5,057 bases of DNA, from the NCBI GenBank assembly GCA_017551405.1, contig JAFZLP010000144.1:1-5057 (forward strand), read 5' to 3'. The stretch is from Bacteroidales bacterium. Its GTDB lineage: Bacteria > Bacteroidota > Bacteroidia > Bacteroidales > UBA932. Shown here piece by piece: positions 1 to 5,057 of the stretch; the stretch's first letter is position 1, and each line of letters begins with the position of its first letter. The translations under genes were made by a program, and so were the position numbers. A model generated the notes under the pieces. That model worked only from the letters and a program-made list of their open reading frames with translations. It was not told the DNA's origin and ran no database searches.

Positions 1-495
1 CGCATCTTCATCTGGACCTGCCCGTCATGCGGCACCGACAACCTCGTGCGCTACCCCCTGCTTTACCACGATCCCGACGAAAAGCTGCTCATCTGGCTGT
101 CTGACGGCGTGAAGGAAGTGGAGGACAGGATGGCGGAGACCATCTCCTCTGAGGAAGGCCTGGCCGATTACACGGCCCGCATCGTGGACACTCCGGGCGA
201 CCTCATGGAGAAGATCAAGATTTACGACGCCGGGCTCGAGGACGTCCCAATGGAAATCTGCAAGTTCGTCACGCGCCAGGAGATGGGCAAGGATGTGGAC
301 CTGAAGTTCTTCAGGATGGAGGGAGCGGACAACCGCATCCTGCTCACCTACCCCGAAAACGGGGAGATGCAGGTGATAGGCACCGGTTTCAGCGTGTATG
401 AGGACGCCGCCGGCATAATGCGAAGAAACCCGCAGATGAAAACCTGCGGGCTTATCCGGGTGGACCGTAGCTGGCTCGAGAATTATATCCGCTAG
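1..495 (+). CDS. CpXC-domain protein, 3' part (5' end outside window)
   Basis: The reading frame is open from base 1 to a TAG stop at 493-495, giving 164 visible residues. The first visible residues contain the zinc-ribbon-like motif CPSCG (codons from base 19), followed shortly by YPLLYHDPDEKLLIWL. From memory of the family, a CPxCG motif followed by a YPxLYHD stretch is characteristic of the CpXC domain (uncharacterised, Pfam family named for its cysteine motifs), which normally carries an earlier CPxC motif too; that would lie upstream of the window. A GTG at 46 could be read as a start, but it would cut away the cysteine motif, so the true start is upstream. The paired cysteines suggest metal binding; this is inference. 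There is no signal peptide or membrane segment in the visible part, so it is probably cytoplasmic. The gene converges on galK and overlaps it by four bases. Function is unknown. Confidence 0.8.
   Translation, partial: RIFIWTCPSCGTDNLVRYPLLYHDPDEKLLIWLSDGVKEVEDRMAETISSEEGLADYTARIVDTPGDLMEKIKIYDAGLEDVPMEICKFVTRQEMGKDVDLKFFRMEGADNRILLTYPENGEMQVIGTGFSVYEDAAGIMRRNPQMKTCGLIRVDRSWLENYIR
421..450 (-). terminator. Candidate intrinsic terminator of galK, inside the CpXC gene
   Basis: Read on the minus strand, CCCGCAG (450-444) pairs perfectly with CTGCGGG (435-429) across an 8-base loop, and the stem is followed at once by TTTCTTCG. The stem has six G/C pairs out of seven. It begins about 42 bases past the galK stop, a suitable place for galK transcription to end. 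It lies within the coding sequence of the convergent CpXC gene. The T run is interrupted by a C, so efficiency is uncertain; on the plus strand the stem is not followed by a T tract. Confidence 0.4.
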
Positions 496-1637
496 CGCAC
501 TTCCCTTGCGCCGTCGGACACGACCACGTCGTAGATCTTGGGTTCGTGGCCGAATTTAGCCTTGAACTGCTTTTTGGCTGCCTCGATGAAGGGCTCGTAG
601 AGATCGTCCTTCACCAGGTTGATGGTGCAGCCGCCGAAGCCTCCGCCCATGACGCGGGAGCCGGTAACGTCCATCTTGCGGGCGAGCTTGTTCAGGAAGT
701 CGAGCTCTTCGCAGCTCACTTCATACAGGCGGCTGAGGCCGAAGTGGGTCTGGTACATCATTTCGCCCACGGTTTCGTAGTCGCCGCGCTCGAGCGCGTC
801 GCAGACGTCGAGAACCCTCTGCACTTCGCCGATGACGAATTCGGCGCGGAGGAAGTCTTCTTCGGGAATGAGCTCGCGCACCTCTTCAAGCCAAACTCGC
901 TTGGCGTCGCTCAGGAACTCCACTTCGGGATGGTTCCTGCGGATGGCCTTGGCGGCGTTCTCGCAGGACGCACGCCTCTTGTTGTAGGCCGACGATGCCA
1001 GCTCGTGCTTTACACAAGAGTCTACCAGAACCAGCTTATAGCCCTTGGGGTTGAAGGGGAAGTATTTGTATTCCAGCGTTTTGCAGTTGAGGCGGATGAG
1101 CTGCCCCTGCTTGCCGAACACGCTGGCGAACTGATCCATGATGCCGCACATGACGCCGCAGTAGTTGTGCTCGGTGCTCTGCCCTATCTTGGCCAGTTCG
1201 AAGGGATCTATCTTGTTGCCGAACAGGGTGTTGAGGGCAAATGCGAAGCAGCTCTCGAGAGCTGCGGAGCTGGAGAGGCCTGCGCCCAGGGGGACATCCC
1301 CCGCAAACACGGCGTCGAAACCCTTGACGGTGCCGCCGCGCTTGATGGTTTCGCGGCAGACGCCAAACACGTAACGGGCCCACTGCTGGTCGGGCAGGTC
1401 GTTCTCTTCGAGACCGAAAATCGCCTGCGCGTCGTAGTCGAGAGAATAGACACAGACGGTGTTTTTGCCGTTGGGCTTGATTTCTGCCATAATGCCCTTA
1501 TCGATGGCGCCCGGGAAGACATATCCGCCGTTGTAGTCGGTATGCTCGCCTATGAGATTGATGCGCCCGGCAGATGCGAAAAACCGGCCGCCTTCGCCGA
1601 ACAGTTCGGTGAATTTTGCGTGGATTCTATTCTTCAT
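492..1637 (-). CDS. galK: Galactokinase (EC 2.7.1.6)
   Basis: Full-length 381-residue galactokinase of the GHMP kinase family, a cytoplasmic enzyme that phosphorylates alpha-D-galactose with ATP to galactose 1-phosphate, an early step of the Leloir pathway. The galactokinase signature GRINLIGEHTDYNGG is at residues 24-38, with the family's sugar-binding Glu31, His32 and Asp34. The GHMP ATP-binding motif PLGAGLSSSAALE is at 116-128. The expected catalytic Asp is Asp168 in CGIMDQ, and Arg25 matches the conserved active-site Arg. Tyr218 in SSAYNKRR matches the conserved substrate-side Tyr. The C-terminal GHMP motif GSRVMGGGFGG is at 326-336. Length is normal for bacterial enzymes and no key residue is missing. 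The ATG at 1637-1635 gives the usual short N-terminus ahead of the signature; no Shine-Dalgarno is evident. No galT, galM, galE or sugar transporter is present in the window, so the gene stands alone here. It converges on the CpXC gene (stops overlap in CTAG) and diverges from a small lipoprotein gene. Confidence 0.97.
   Translation of the reverse strand: MKNRIHAKFTELFGEGGRFFASAGRINLIGEHTDYNGGYVFPGAIDKGIMAEIKPNGKNTVCVYSLDYDAQAIFGLEENDLPDQQWARYVFGVCRETIKRGGTVKGFDAVFAGDVPLGAGLSSSAALESCFAFALNTLFGNKIDPFELAKIGQSTEHNYCGVMCGIMDQFASVFGKQGQLIRLNCKTLEYKYFPFNPKGYKLVLVDSCVKHELASSAYNKRRASCENAAKAIRRNHPEVEFLSDAKRVWLEEVRELIPEEDFLRAEFVIGEVQRVLDVCDALERGDYETVGEMMYQTHFGLSRLYEVSCEELDFLNKLARKMDVTGSRVMGGGFGGCTINLVKDDLYEPFIEAAKKQFKAKFGHEPKIYDVVVSDGAREVR
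785..798. repeat. Perfect 14-bp palindrome within galK
   Basis: CGCGCTCGAGCGCG equals its own reverse complement. It is centred on CTCGAG and encodes part of DALERG in galK on the minus strand. It is probably a by-product of GC-rich codon choice; no function is claimed. Confidence 0.6.
1248..1265. repeat. Perfect 18-bp palindrome within galK
   Basis: GCAGCTCTCGAGAGCTGC equals its own reverse complement across all nine base pairs. On the minus strand it encodes AALESC, the end of the GHMP ATP-binding motif, so the amino-acid sequence is under constraint and the palindrome depends on codon choice. It could form a strong hairpin in galK mRNA, but no function is shown. Confidence 0.7.
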
Positions 1638-1662
1638 GATATAGGTTGTTAGTTTTGTTCTG

Positions 1663-1694
1663 TTCTGCTAATATACGAAAAATTTGTATCTTCG
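1663..1694 (+). promoter_or_regulatory. Candidate Bacteroidota promoter for the small lipoprotein gene
   Basis: TATCTTCG at 1687-1694 matches the Bacteroidota -7 consensus TAnnTTTG with one mismatch. TTCTG at 1663-1667 lies 19 bases upstream, in the usual spacing for the -33 element (consensus TTTG), also with a mismatch. The first ATG (1703) is only eight bases past the -7 element, so the transcript would have almost no leader. The -33-like element falls within the predicted galK leader. Confidence 0.5.
1668..1675 (-). promoter_or_regulatory. Candidate -7 element for galK
   Basis: On the minus strand the sequence reads TATATTAG, one mismatch from TAnnTTTG, and is preceded by TTTTTCG exactly as the -7 element of the large lipoprotein gene is. 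It would give a leader of about 25 bases before the galK ATG. No TTTG-like -33 element is visible at the expected distance; that region is a G-rich run instead. It lies 11 bases from the oppositely oriented -7 element of the neighbouring gene. Confidence 0.35.
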
Positions 1695-1702
1695 CCCCCG
1701 TT

Positions 1703-2224
1703 ATGAAAATGCTTTTACGCTTGATTCTCCTCATCGTCTGCGCGGTAGCAATGGCCGCCGGCTGCGACTCGTTCATCAATGGTGATTCGTATTTCGTTCC
1801 CCAGGACTTCAGCATCATGGTCAGGCTGTCCGACTCCGAAGGCAAGGACCTTCTCGACAGCACTGTAGATTTGAACTGGCGCGACAGCACCATCATCTGC
1901 ACTTTCAAAAACAAGACTTTCGAGGTGGAGAGCGCTGACGACTATGTCTCCGGGGCATTCAACTTCGTCCTCACGTCATATCACGACAAATATACCTATA
2001 CTACCTACAACATACTGTACTTCGGGAACTTCAACGGCATGACCAATTACGACGACGACGTAATCTTTTCGTGGCCCGACAATACAACCGACACCCTGCA
2101 CGTATACAACAAGGTAACGCCCTCCGAAACGCAGCCTACAGCGGCCGTGGACGTCGAGCGTTATCTCATTTATAAGGGAGAGTACGTTATGACCCTCCCG
2201 ATAACAATAGTCAAGGGAGAATAG
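1703..2224 (+). CDS. Small uncharacterised Bacteroidales-type lipoprotein
   Basis: Encodes 173 residues. Residues 1-20 form a type II signal peptide: MKMLLR, a hydrophobic stretch, then AAGC with the lipidated Cys at 21, so the mature protein should be anchored in the envelope. Asp follows the Cys, and no strongly acidic run is present next to it, so surface export is uncertain. The mature part is rich in alternating hydrophobic residues and looks like an all-beta fold. It contains the segments VRLSDSEGKDLLD (40-52) and ILYFGNF...DDDVIFSWPDNTTDTLHVYN (104-136). Small Bacteroidales lipoproteins with a similar 'D-x-x-G-x-DLLD' opening and a 'WPD-x-x-x-DT' segment seem familiar, but I cannot name a family or function. 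The ATG at 1703 was chosen because it starts directly at the signal peptide; an in-frame TTG at 1646 would precede the promoter-like site, and an ATG at 1709 is a possible alternative. It diverges from galK and converges on the large lipoprotein gene. Confidence 0.85.
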   Translation: MKMLLRLILLIVCAVAMAAGCDSFINGDSYFVPQDFSIMVRLSDSEGKDLLDSTVDLNWRDSTIICTFKNKTFEVESADDYVSGAFNFVLTSYHDKYTYTTYNILYFGNFNGMTNYDDDVIFSWPDNTTDTLHVYNKVTPSETQPTAAVDVERYLIYKGEYVMTLPITIVKGE

Positions 2225-2227
2225 TAA

Positions 2228-2241
2228 AGGACTTTAGTCCT
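2228..2241. terminator. Short inverted repeat between convergent genes, weak terminator candidate
   Basis: AGGACT (2228-2233) and AGTCCT (2236-2241) are perfect inverted repeats separated by TT, so in RNA the stem would be about GGAC/GTCC with a four-base loop. It sits just past the stop of the small lipoprotein gene and overlaps the TAA stop of the large one. No proper T tract follows on either strand; the minus strand continues TTTACTATT. The position suits a bidirectional terminator, but the stem is weak. Confidence 0.25.
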
Positions 2242-4999
2242 CCACTATCTTTATGCGAATATAGTCCGTAAGCAGGGTTCCGAAACCGTAATCTATCTTG
2301 AACCGGCAATAGTAATTGTAATTGCCGGGATATGCTCCGGGAGCATAGTAGGCTACGAATCCTAGATTGGATTCGCCCCAGCTGTCTTTGCCTTCTACCG
2401 GATTGAGGCATTCAATATCGACATTGTCCGGAGCATCAGCCGGCGAGCCGTCAAGTGTCCAATATGCCGTTTCAGTGTCTATGGTTGCTGTGAACTCGCC
2501 GTAGTAATCCCACAACAGCGGCTGTGTGAAGAATGATATTTCCCTCCAGTCGACCAGCCTGAACAATCCGTCAAGATTGAAGTATGTTCCTTCTGCTCCG
2601 TACTTTCGTCCGTGGTATAACGACTTGGTGGTCGCAGTCATCGTCGCTGACAGGGGCGGGTTAAGAAGCATCTTGAAGTAATCGTTCCCGTTGAAGAAGA
2701 TGTCCACCTTGTGCACGCCGCACATGGCGTAAATGTCGAGATACACGAAGAACTGCCCTGTCGAAAGGAGTCTGCGCGCTATTTCCGACGACTTGTTGAA
2801 CGTGAGATGGTCTCTCCTGTAATAGTGGCTGGTTTCGTCTATGAATAGCTCCGCCACCTTGGCGGTCTTACCGTCCACCGTGGCCTTGAGGACAAATTCG
2901 TTCTCTATTTCGAACTTGACTTTGATTCCGCCCACGTCGGTTACCTTTTCCATTTCGGGGCTGAAGAAGAACTTGTAACCGGAAAGCCGCTTGTCAAACC
3001 TGATGGCCCAGCCGTTGTCGGTGCTGAAATACAGATTGAGGTCGGTATTGAACTGGGCATAGATTGCACCGTAGTTGCCGGAAGGCGGAAGCACATTGAG
3101 CTCGGCATATTCGTAGCCCGACACCCATTTCTCCTGTTCAAAGTTGTCGGGACCGGCGTTGAACGTGCTATTTATTGTAACGTTGCACTGTGCGGAGTAA
3201 TTCCCCGCTTTGGCGATGATTACGGCATTGCCCGGCTGCTGCGCGGCGATGTTGCCGTTTTCATCAACGGTGACAACTTCGTTATTGGATGATGACCAGG
3301 TAATTTCGCCGTCCAGGGCGCCACTCGGGGTGACCGTCGCGGTAAGTTTGTCCTTTTCGAACAGAATCATCGATATTTCCGATTTGTCAAGGGTGACGGA
3401 AGTGACGAGCCTGGATAATACGGAAACCTTGCACTTGCCCGTCTTCTGCCCTGCAGTAGCGCTGATTTCGACGGTGCCGAGAGCGATGGCGGTAACTTCG
3501 CCGGTCTGGGAAACGGTGGCGATGGTTTCATCGGCAGAGGACCAGGTGACAGTGTTGTTTACCGCGTATTCGGGTAGCACCGTGGCGGTGAGAGTGCCCT
3601 TATCGCCGATGTAAAGATTCATGGTCGCCGGAGTCACGTCGACCGATTCAACTTCCTTGTAGGTAACGGTAATCTTACAGGTAGCGCTAATATTGGTGCC
3701 CTTCACAGTAGCCATGACGGATGCCTGGCCACGTGAGACAGGACTCACATTCCCGGCGGCGTCAACCGTAACCACAGCCTTGTCGCTGGATTCCCAGACG
3801 ACCTCCTTGTTATCTGCGTCTTCCGGAAGCACGGTAGCCTTAACGCTCAGGCTTTCTCCGCCGACGTAAAGGGTCGCACTTTCGGGATCGAGGGAGATGG
3901 ATGAAGTCGGAACCACAACCTGAACGTTGCAGGTGGCGCTCAAAGCGCCGGTCTTGACCGTGATGACGGCCGATCCGCCAGCCTTGGCGGTAACGAGGCC
4001 ACTGGAAGAAACGGTGGCAACGGCTTCATCAGAGGAAGACCACTCCAGTGCGTCGGTGGCGTCGGCCGGAGTGACCGTGGCTGTCAGCTGGGCGGTCAGC
4101 CCCTTGTTGAGTACAAGGTTGGTCCTGTCAAGGGTGATACTTTCAGACGGGATGACCACGGTGACTTCGCAGCTTGCGCTCTTGTCGTCCACGCTTGCGG
4201 TAATAACAGCCTTTCCGGCGTTGACGGCGGTTACCTTTCCTTCGGAGACCACCGCGATATTCTCATCGGAGGAGGCCCACACAACGGGTGCGGTGGCATC
4301 TGCCGGGGTGACAGTGGCGGTCAGCTGGGCGGATTCTCCCTTGACGAGAGAAAGTGAGGCCTGGTCAAGTGTGATGGCTTCGGGAAGCGGGCCGACCGAC
4401 ACAAGACACACGGCCGTCTTGGTGCCGGCCTTGGCGGTGATTATGGTCTGTCCAGGCTGGATGGCCTTGATAACGCCATCCTGGGACAATTCGGCGATCT
4501 TGGGATTGGAGTTCTCCCAGGTAAGCACGTCGGTAGTGTTCTCGGGCAGCACCGTTGCAGTAAGGGCGTAGGTACTCCCGACACTGAGGCCGACTTCGTC
4601 GTCGGAAAGGATGACCTGCTCGGCCGGGATGGTTTTGGTGGTATAGCTCACCACGTCAGAAGAGATGGTGCCGCTGCTGATAATGATATAGGATTTTACG
4701 AAAATGGGAGTGCCCGGGGCGATATCGGAGATGTTCACGCTGGCTGAGAACTCGTTGCCGGATACCGTGGCCGGAATGTGGTTAGTCGGGGGCGTGGTGG
4801 TGCCGTAGTAGAAGCCGTATTCCTGGATGGTATTGCCGTTGGCGACCAGTGACGACACGAAGTTCAGCGTGCCCTGCACCTGTTCGGTAACCGTCGGAAG
4901 GCCCACCTCCGGAAGCTTGAGCTCTTCCTTGGGTTCGCAGCCGCAAAGCGCTGATATGGCGATTATCGTTCCTGTTATGAAATGGAGAAACTTTTTCAT
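2234..4999 (-). CDS. Multidomain lipoprotein: Fn3-like domain, six Big_2 Ig-like repeats, unknown C-terminal domain
   Basis: Encodes 921 residues. The signal peptide (1-20, MKKFLHFITG and a hydrophobic core) ends in the lipobox LCGC with lipid-bearing Cys21. The following EPKEE is acidic, as in Bacteroidota lipoprotein export signals, so cell-surface display is likely. Residues about 30-123 resemble the Fn3-like module common in Bacteroidales surface proteins (YGFYYGTTTPPT, then PGTPIFVKSY and a closing YTTK). Residues 125-611 hold six Big_2 (BID_2) Ig-like repeats of about 80 residues, each with a TATVxPxxA-like strand, a W-x-S-S/N core and a closing CxVxV-like strand. Residues 612-921 are rich in aromatic residues and beta-like, and match nothing I recognise. 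The architecture suggests a stalk presenting a C-terminal binding or catalytic head; adhesion or glycan binding is inference only. The start at 4999 places the signal peptide at the N-terminus; a TTG at 5041 lies inside the predicted -7 element and is rejected. The gene is monocistronic by context and ends 9 bp from the convergent small lipoprotein gene. Confidence 0.9.
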   Translation of the reverse strand: MKKFLHFITGTIIAISALCGCEPKEELKLPEVGLPTVTEQVQGTLNFVSSLVANGNTIQEYGFYYGTTTPPTNHIPATVSGNEFSASVNISDIAPGTPIFVKSYIIISSGTISSDVVSYTTKTIPAEQVILSDDEVGLSVGSTYALTATVLPENTTDVLTWENSNPKIAELSQDGVIKAIQPGQTIITAKAGTKTAVCLVSVGPLPEAITLDQASLSLVKGESAQLTATVTPADATAPVVWASSDENIAVVSEGKVTAVNAGKAVITASVDDKSASCEVTVVIPSESITLDRTNLVLNKGLTAQLTATVTPADATDALEWSSSDEAVATVSSSGLVTAKAGGSAVITVKTGALSATCNVQVVVPTSSISLDPESATLYVGGESLSVKATVLPEDADNKEVVWESSDKAVVTVDAAGNVSPVSRGQASVMATVKGTNISATCKITVTYKEVESVDVTPATMNLYIGDKGTLTATVLPEYAVNNTVTWSSADETIATVSQTGEVTAIALGTVEISATAGQKTGKCKVSVLSRLVTSVTLDKSEISMILFEKDKLTATVTPSGALDGEITWSSSNNEVVTVDENGNIAAQQPGNAVIIAKAGNYSAQCNVTINSTFNAGPDNFEQEKWVSGYEYAELNVLPPSGNYGAIYAQFNTDLNLYFSTDNGWAIRFDKRLSGYKFFFSPEMEKVTDVGGIKVKFEIENEFVLKATVDGKTAKVAELFIDETSHYYRRDHLTFNKSSEIARRLLSTGQFFVYLDIYAMCGVHKVDIFFNGNDYFKMLLNPPLSATMTATTKSLYHGRKYGAEGTYFNLDGLFRLVDWREISFFTQPLLWDYYGEFTATIDTETAYWTLDGSPADAPDNVDIECLNPVEGKDSWGESNLGFVAYYAPGAYPGNYNYYCRFKIDYGFGTLLTDYIRIKIVED
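2303..2375. repeat. Three consecutive perfect inverted repeats near the 3' end of the large lipoprotein gene
   Basis: Within 73 bases there are three perfect hairpin-forming repeats. The first is CCGGCAAT/ATTGCCGG (2303-2310 and 2321-2328, 8 bp, 10-base loop). The second is TATGCTC/GAGCATA (2331-2337 and 2341-2347, 7 bp, 3-base loop). The third is CGAATCC/GGATTCG (2356-2362 and 2369-2375, 7 bp, 6-base loop). On the minus strand they encode the stretch from ESNLGF to PGNYNYYCR in the C-terminal domain. Function is unknown. Confidence 0.65.
3167..4627 (-). repeat. Six tandem Big_2 (BID_2) Ig-like coding repeats
   Basis: The approximate units, in protein order, are 4391-4627, 4151-4384, 3911-4150, 3665-3910, 3419-3664 and 3167-3418 (residues 125-203, 206-283, 284-363, 364-445, 446-527 and 528-611). 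Each unit has one Trp (161, 241, 320, 402, 486, 568) and one Cys near its end (198, 277, 357, 441, 523, 605), giving a period of 79-84 residues. Units 2 and 3 are most alike, sharing AQLTATVTPADAT. At DNA level the units are clearly diverged, so this is an old protein-level repeat and not a recent tandem duplication. Confidence 0.9.
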
Positions 5000-5038
5000 A
5001 CTGACTTTCTTGCTTTTCGTTGTTCCTATTATAGCCTT

Positions 5039-5046
5039 CAAATGTA
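5039..5046 (-). promoter_or_regulatory. Promoter -7 element of the large lipoprotein gene
   Basis: On the minus strand the sequence reads TACATTTG, a perfect match to the Bacteroidota -7 consensus TAnnTTTG, preceded by TTTTTCG. It lies 39 bases upstream of the ATG at 4999, implying a leader of roughly 30-35 bases with no clear Shine-Dalgarno. The -33 element would fall beyond the window edge and cannot be checked. Confidence 0.6.
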
Positions 5047-5057
5047 CGAAAAACTTC

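Noticed and set aside
46..495. Start of the CpXC gene at the GTG at 46
   Set aside because: The frame is open to base 1 and the upstream codons encode the CPSCG motif of the family, so the gene is truncated by the window and the GTG is an internal Val codon.
495..511. Hairpin GCGCA/TGCGC just after the CpXC stop as a plus-strand terminator
   Set aside because: The stem has only five pairs and no T tract follows; the sequence is also the coding 3' end of galK.
546..1652. Long open frame on the plus strand (368 codons) antisense to nearly all of galK
   Set aside because: It is fully opposite a galactokinase with every family motif. Its translation is rich in Ala, Val, Glu and Gly without recognisable motifs, as expected from the complement of GC-rich codons.
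1646..1702. N-terminal extension of the small lipoprotein from a TTG at 1646
   Set aside because: It would put 19 residues ahead of a good signal peptide and overlaps the promoter-like elements; the ATG at 1703 explains the lipobox position better.
3927..4571. Open frame of 214 codons on the plus strand opposite the Big_2 repeats, and a similar one at 3210-3614
   Set aside because: The translations are low-complexity, rich in Ser, Thr, Val and Ala, and repeat with the period of the Big_2 units on the other strand, so they are shadows of the real gene.
3167..4627. Regular repetition considered as a CRISPR array or other DNA repeat
   Set aside because: The period is about 240 bases, the repetition is at protein level only, and there are no short identical repeats with unique spacers.
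5000..5041. N-terminal extension of the large lipoprotein from a TTG at 5041
   Set aside because: The TTG is part of the perfect -7 element TACATTTG, and the extra 14 residues would precede a normal lipoprotein signal peptide.

Overview
The window looks like chromosomal DNA from a Bacteroidota member, most likely Bacteroidales. Three things support this. The starts lack clear Shine-Dalgarno sequences. Promoter-like sites follow the Bacteroidota pattern TAnnTTTG (-7) rather than the sigma-70 TATAAT pattern. Two of the four genes encode lipoproteins of a style typical of gut Bacteroidales, one of them built from an Fn3-like module plus Big_2 Ig-like repeats. Base composition is moderately GC-rich, which would suit Alistipes-like or related Bacteroidales, but genus cannot be fixed from the sequence alone.

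Layout, left to right. (1) Positions 1-495, plus strand: the 3' part of a CpXC-family protein gene, cut by the window edge. (2) Positions 492-1637, minus strand: a complete galactokinase gene (galK), convergent with the first gene; the two stop codons share one CTAG. A GC-rich hairpin followed by a T-rich run, inside the CpXC gene, is placed where a galK terminator would be. (3) Positions 1638-1702: a compact divergent intergenic region with a -7-like element on each strand. (4) Positions 1703-2224, plus strand: a small uncharacterised lipoprotein, possibly translated from a nearly leaderless mRNA. (5) Positions 2234-4999, minus strand: a 921-residue lipoprotein with an Fn3-like domain, six Big_2 repeats and an unrecognised C-terminal region of about 310 residues; it converges on gene 4 with a 9-bp gap. 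A perfect TACATTTG -7 element lies upstream at 5039-5046.

The four genes alternate in strand, so each is probably its own transcription unit and no operon is visible. galK is metabolic (Leloir pathway), the two lipoproteins are envelope proteins, and the CpXC protein has no known function; nothing shows that they work together. I see no tRNA, rRNA, CRISPR array, insertion sequence or integration site. I do not see a convincing new multi-gene system. The items most worth checking are the unrecognised C-terminal domain of the large lipoprotein, a run of three perfect inverted repeats near the 3' end of its gene, and the compact divergent promoter region with its near-leaderless start.
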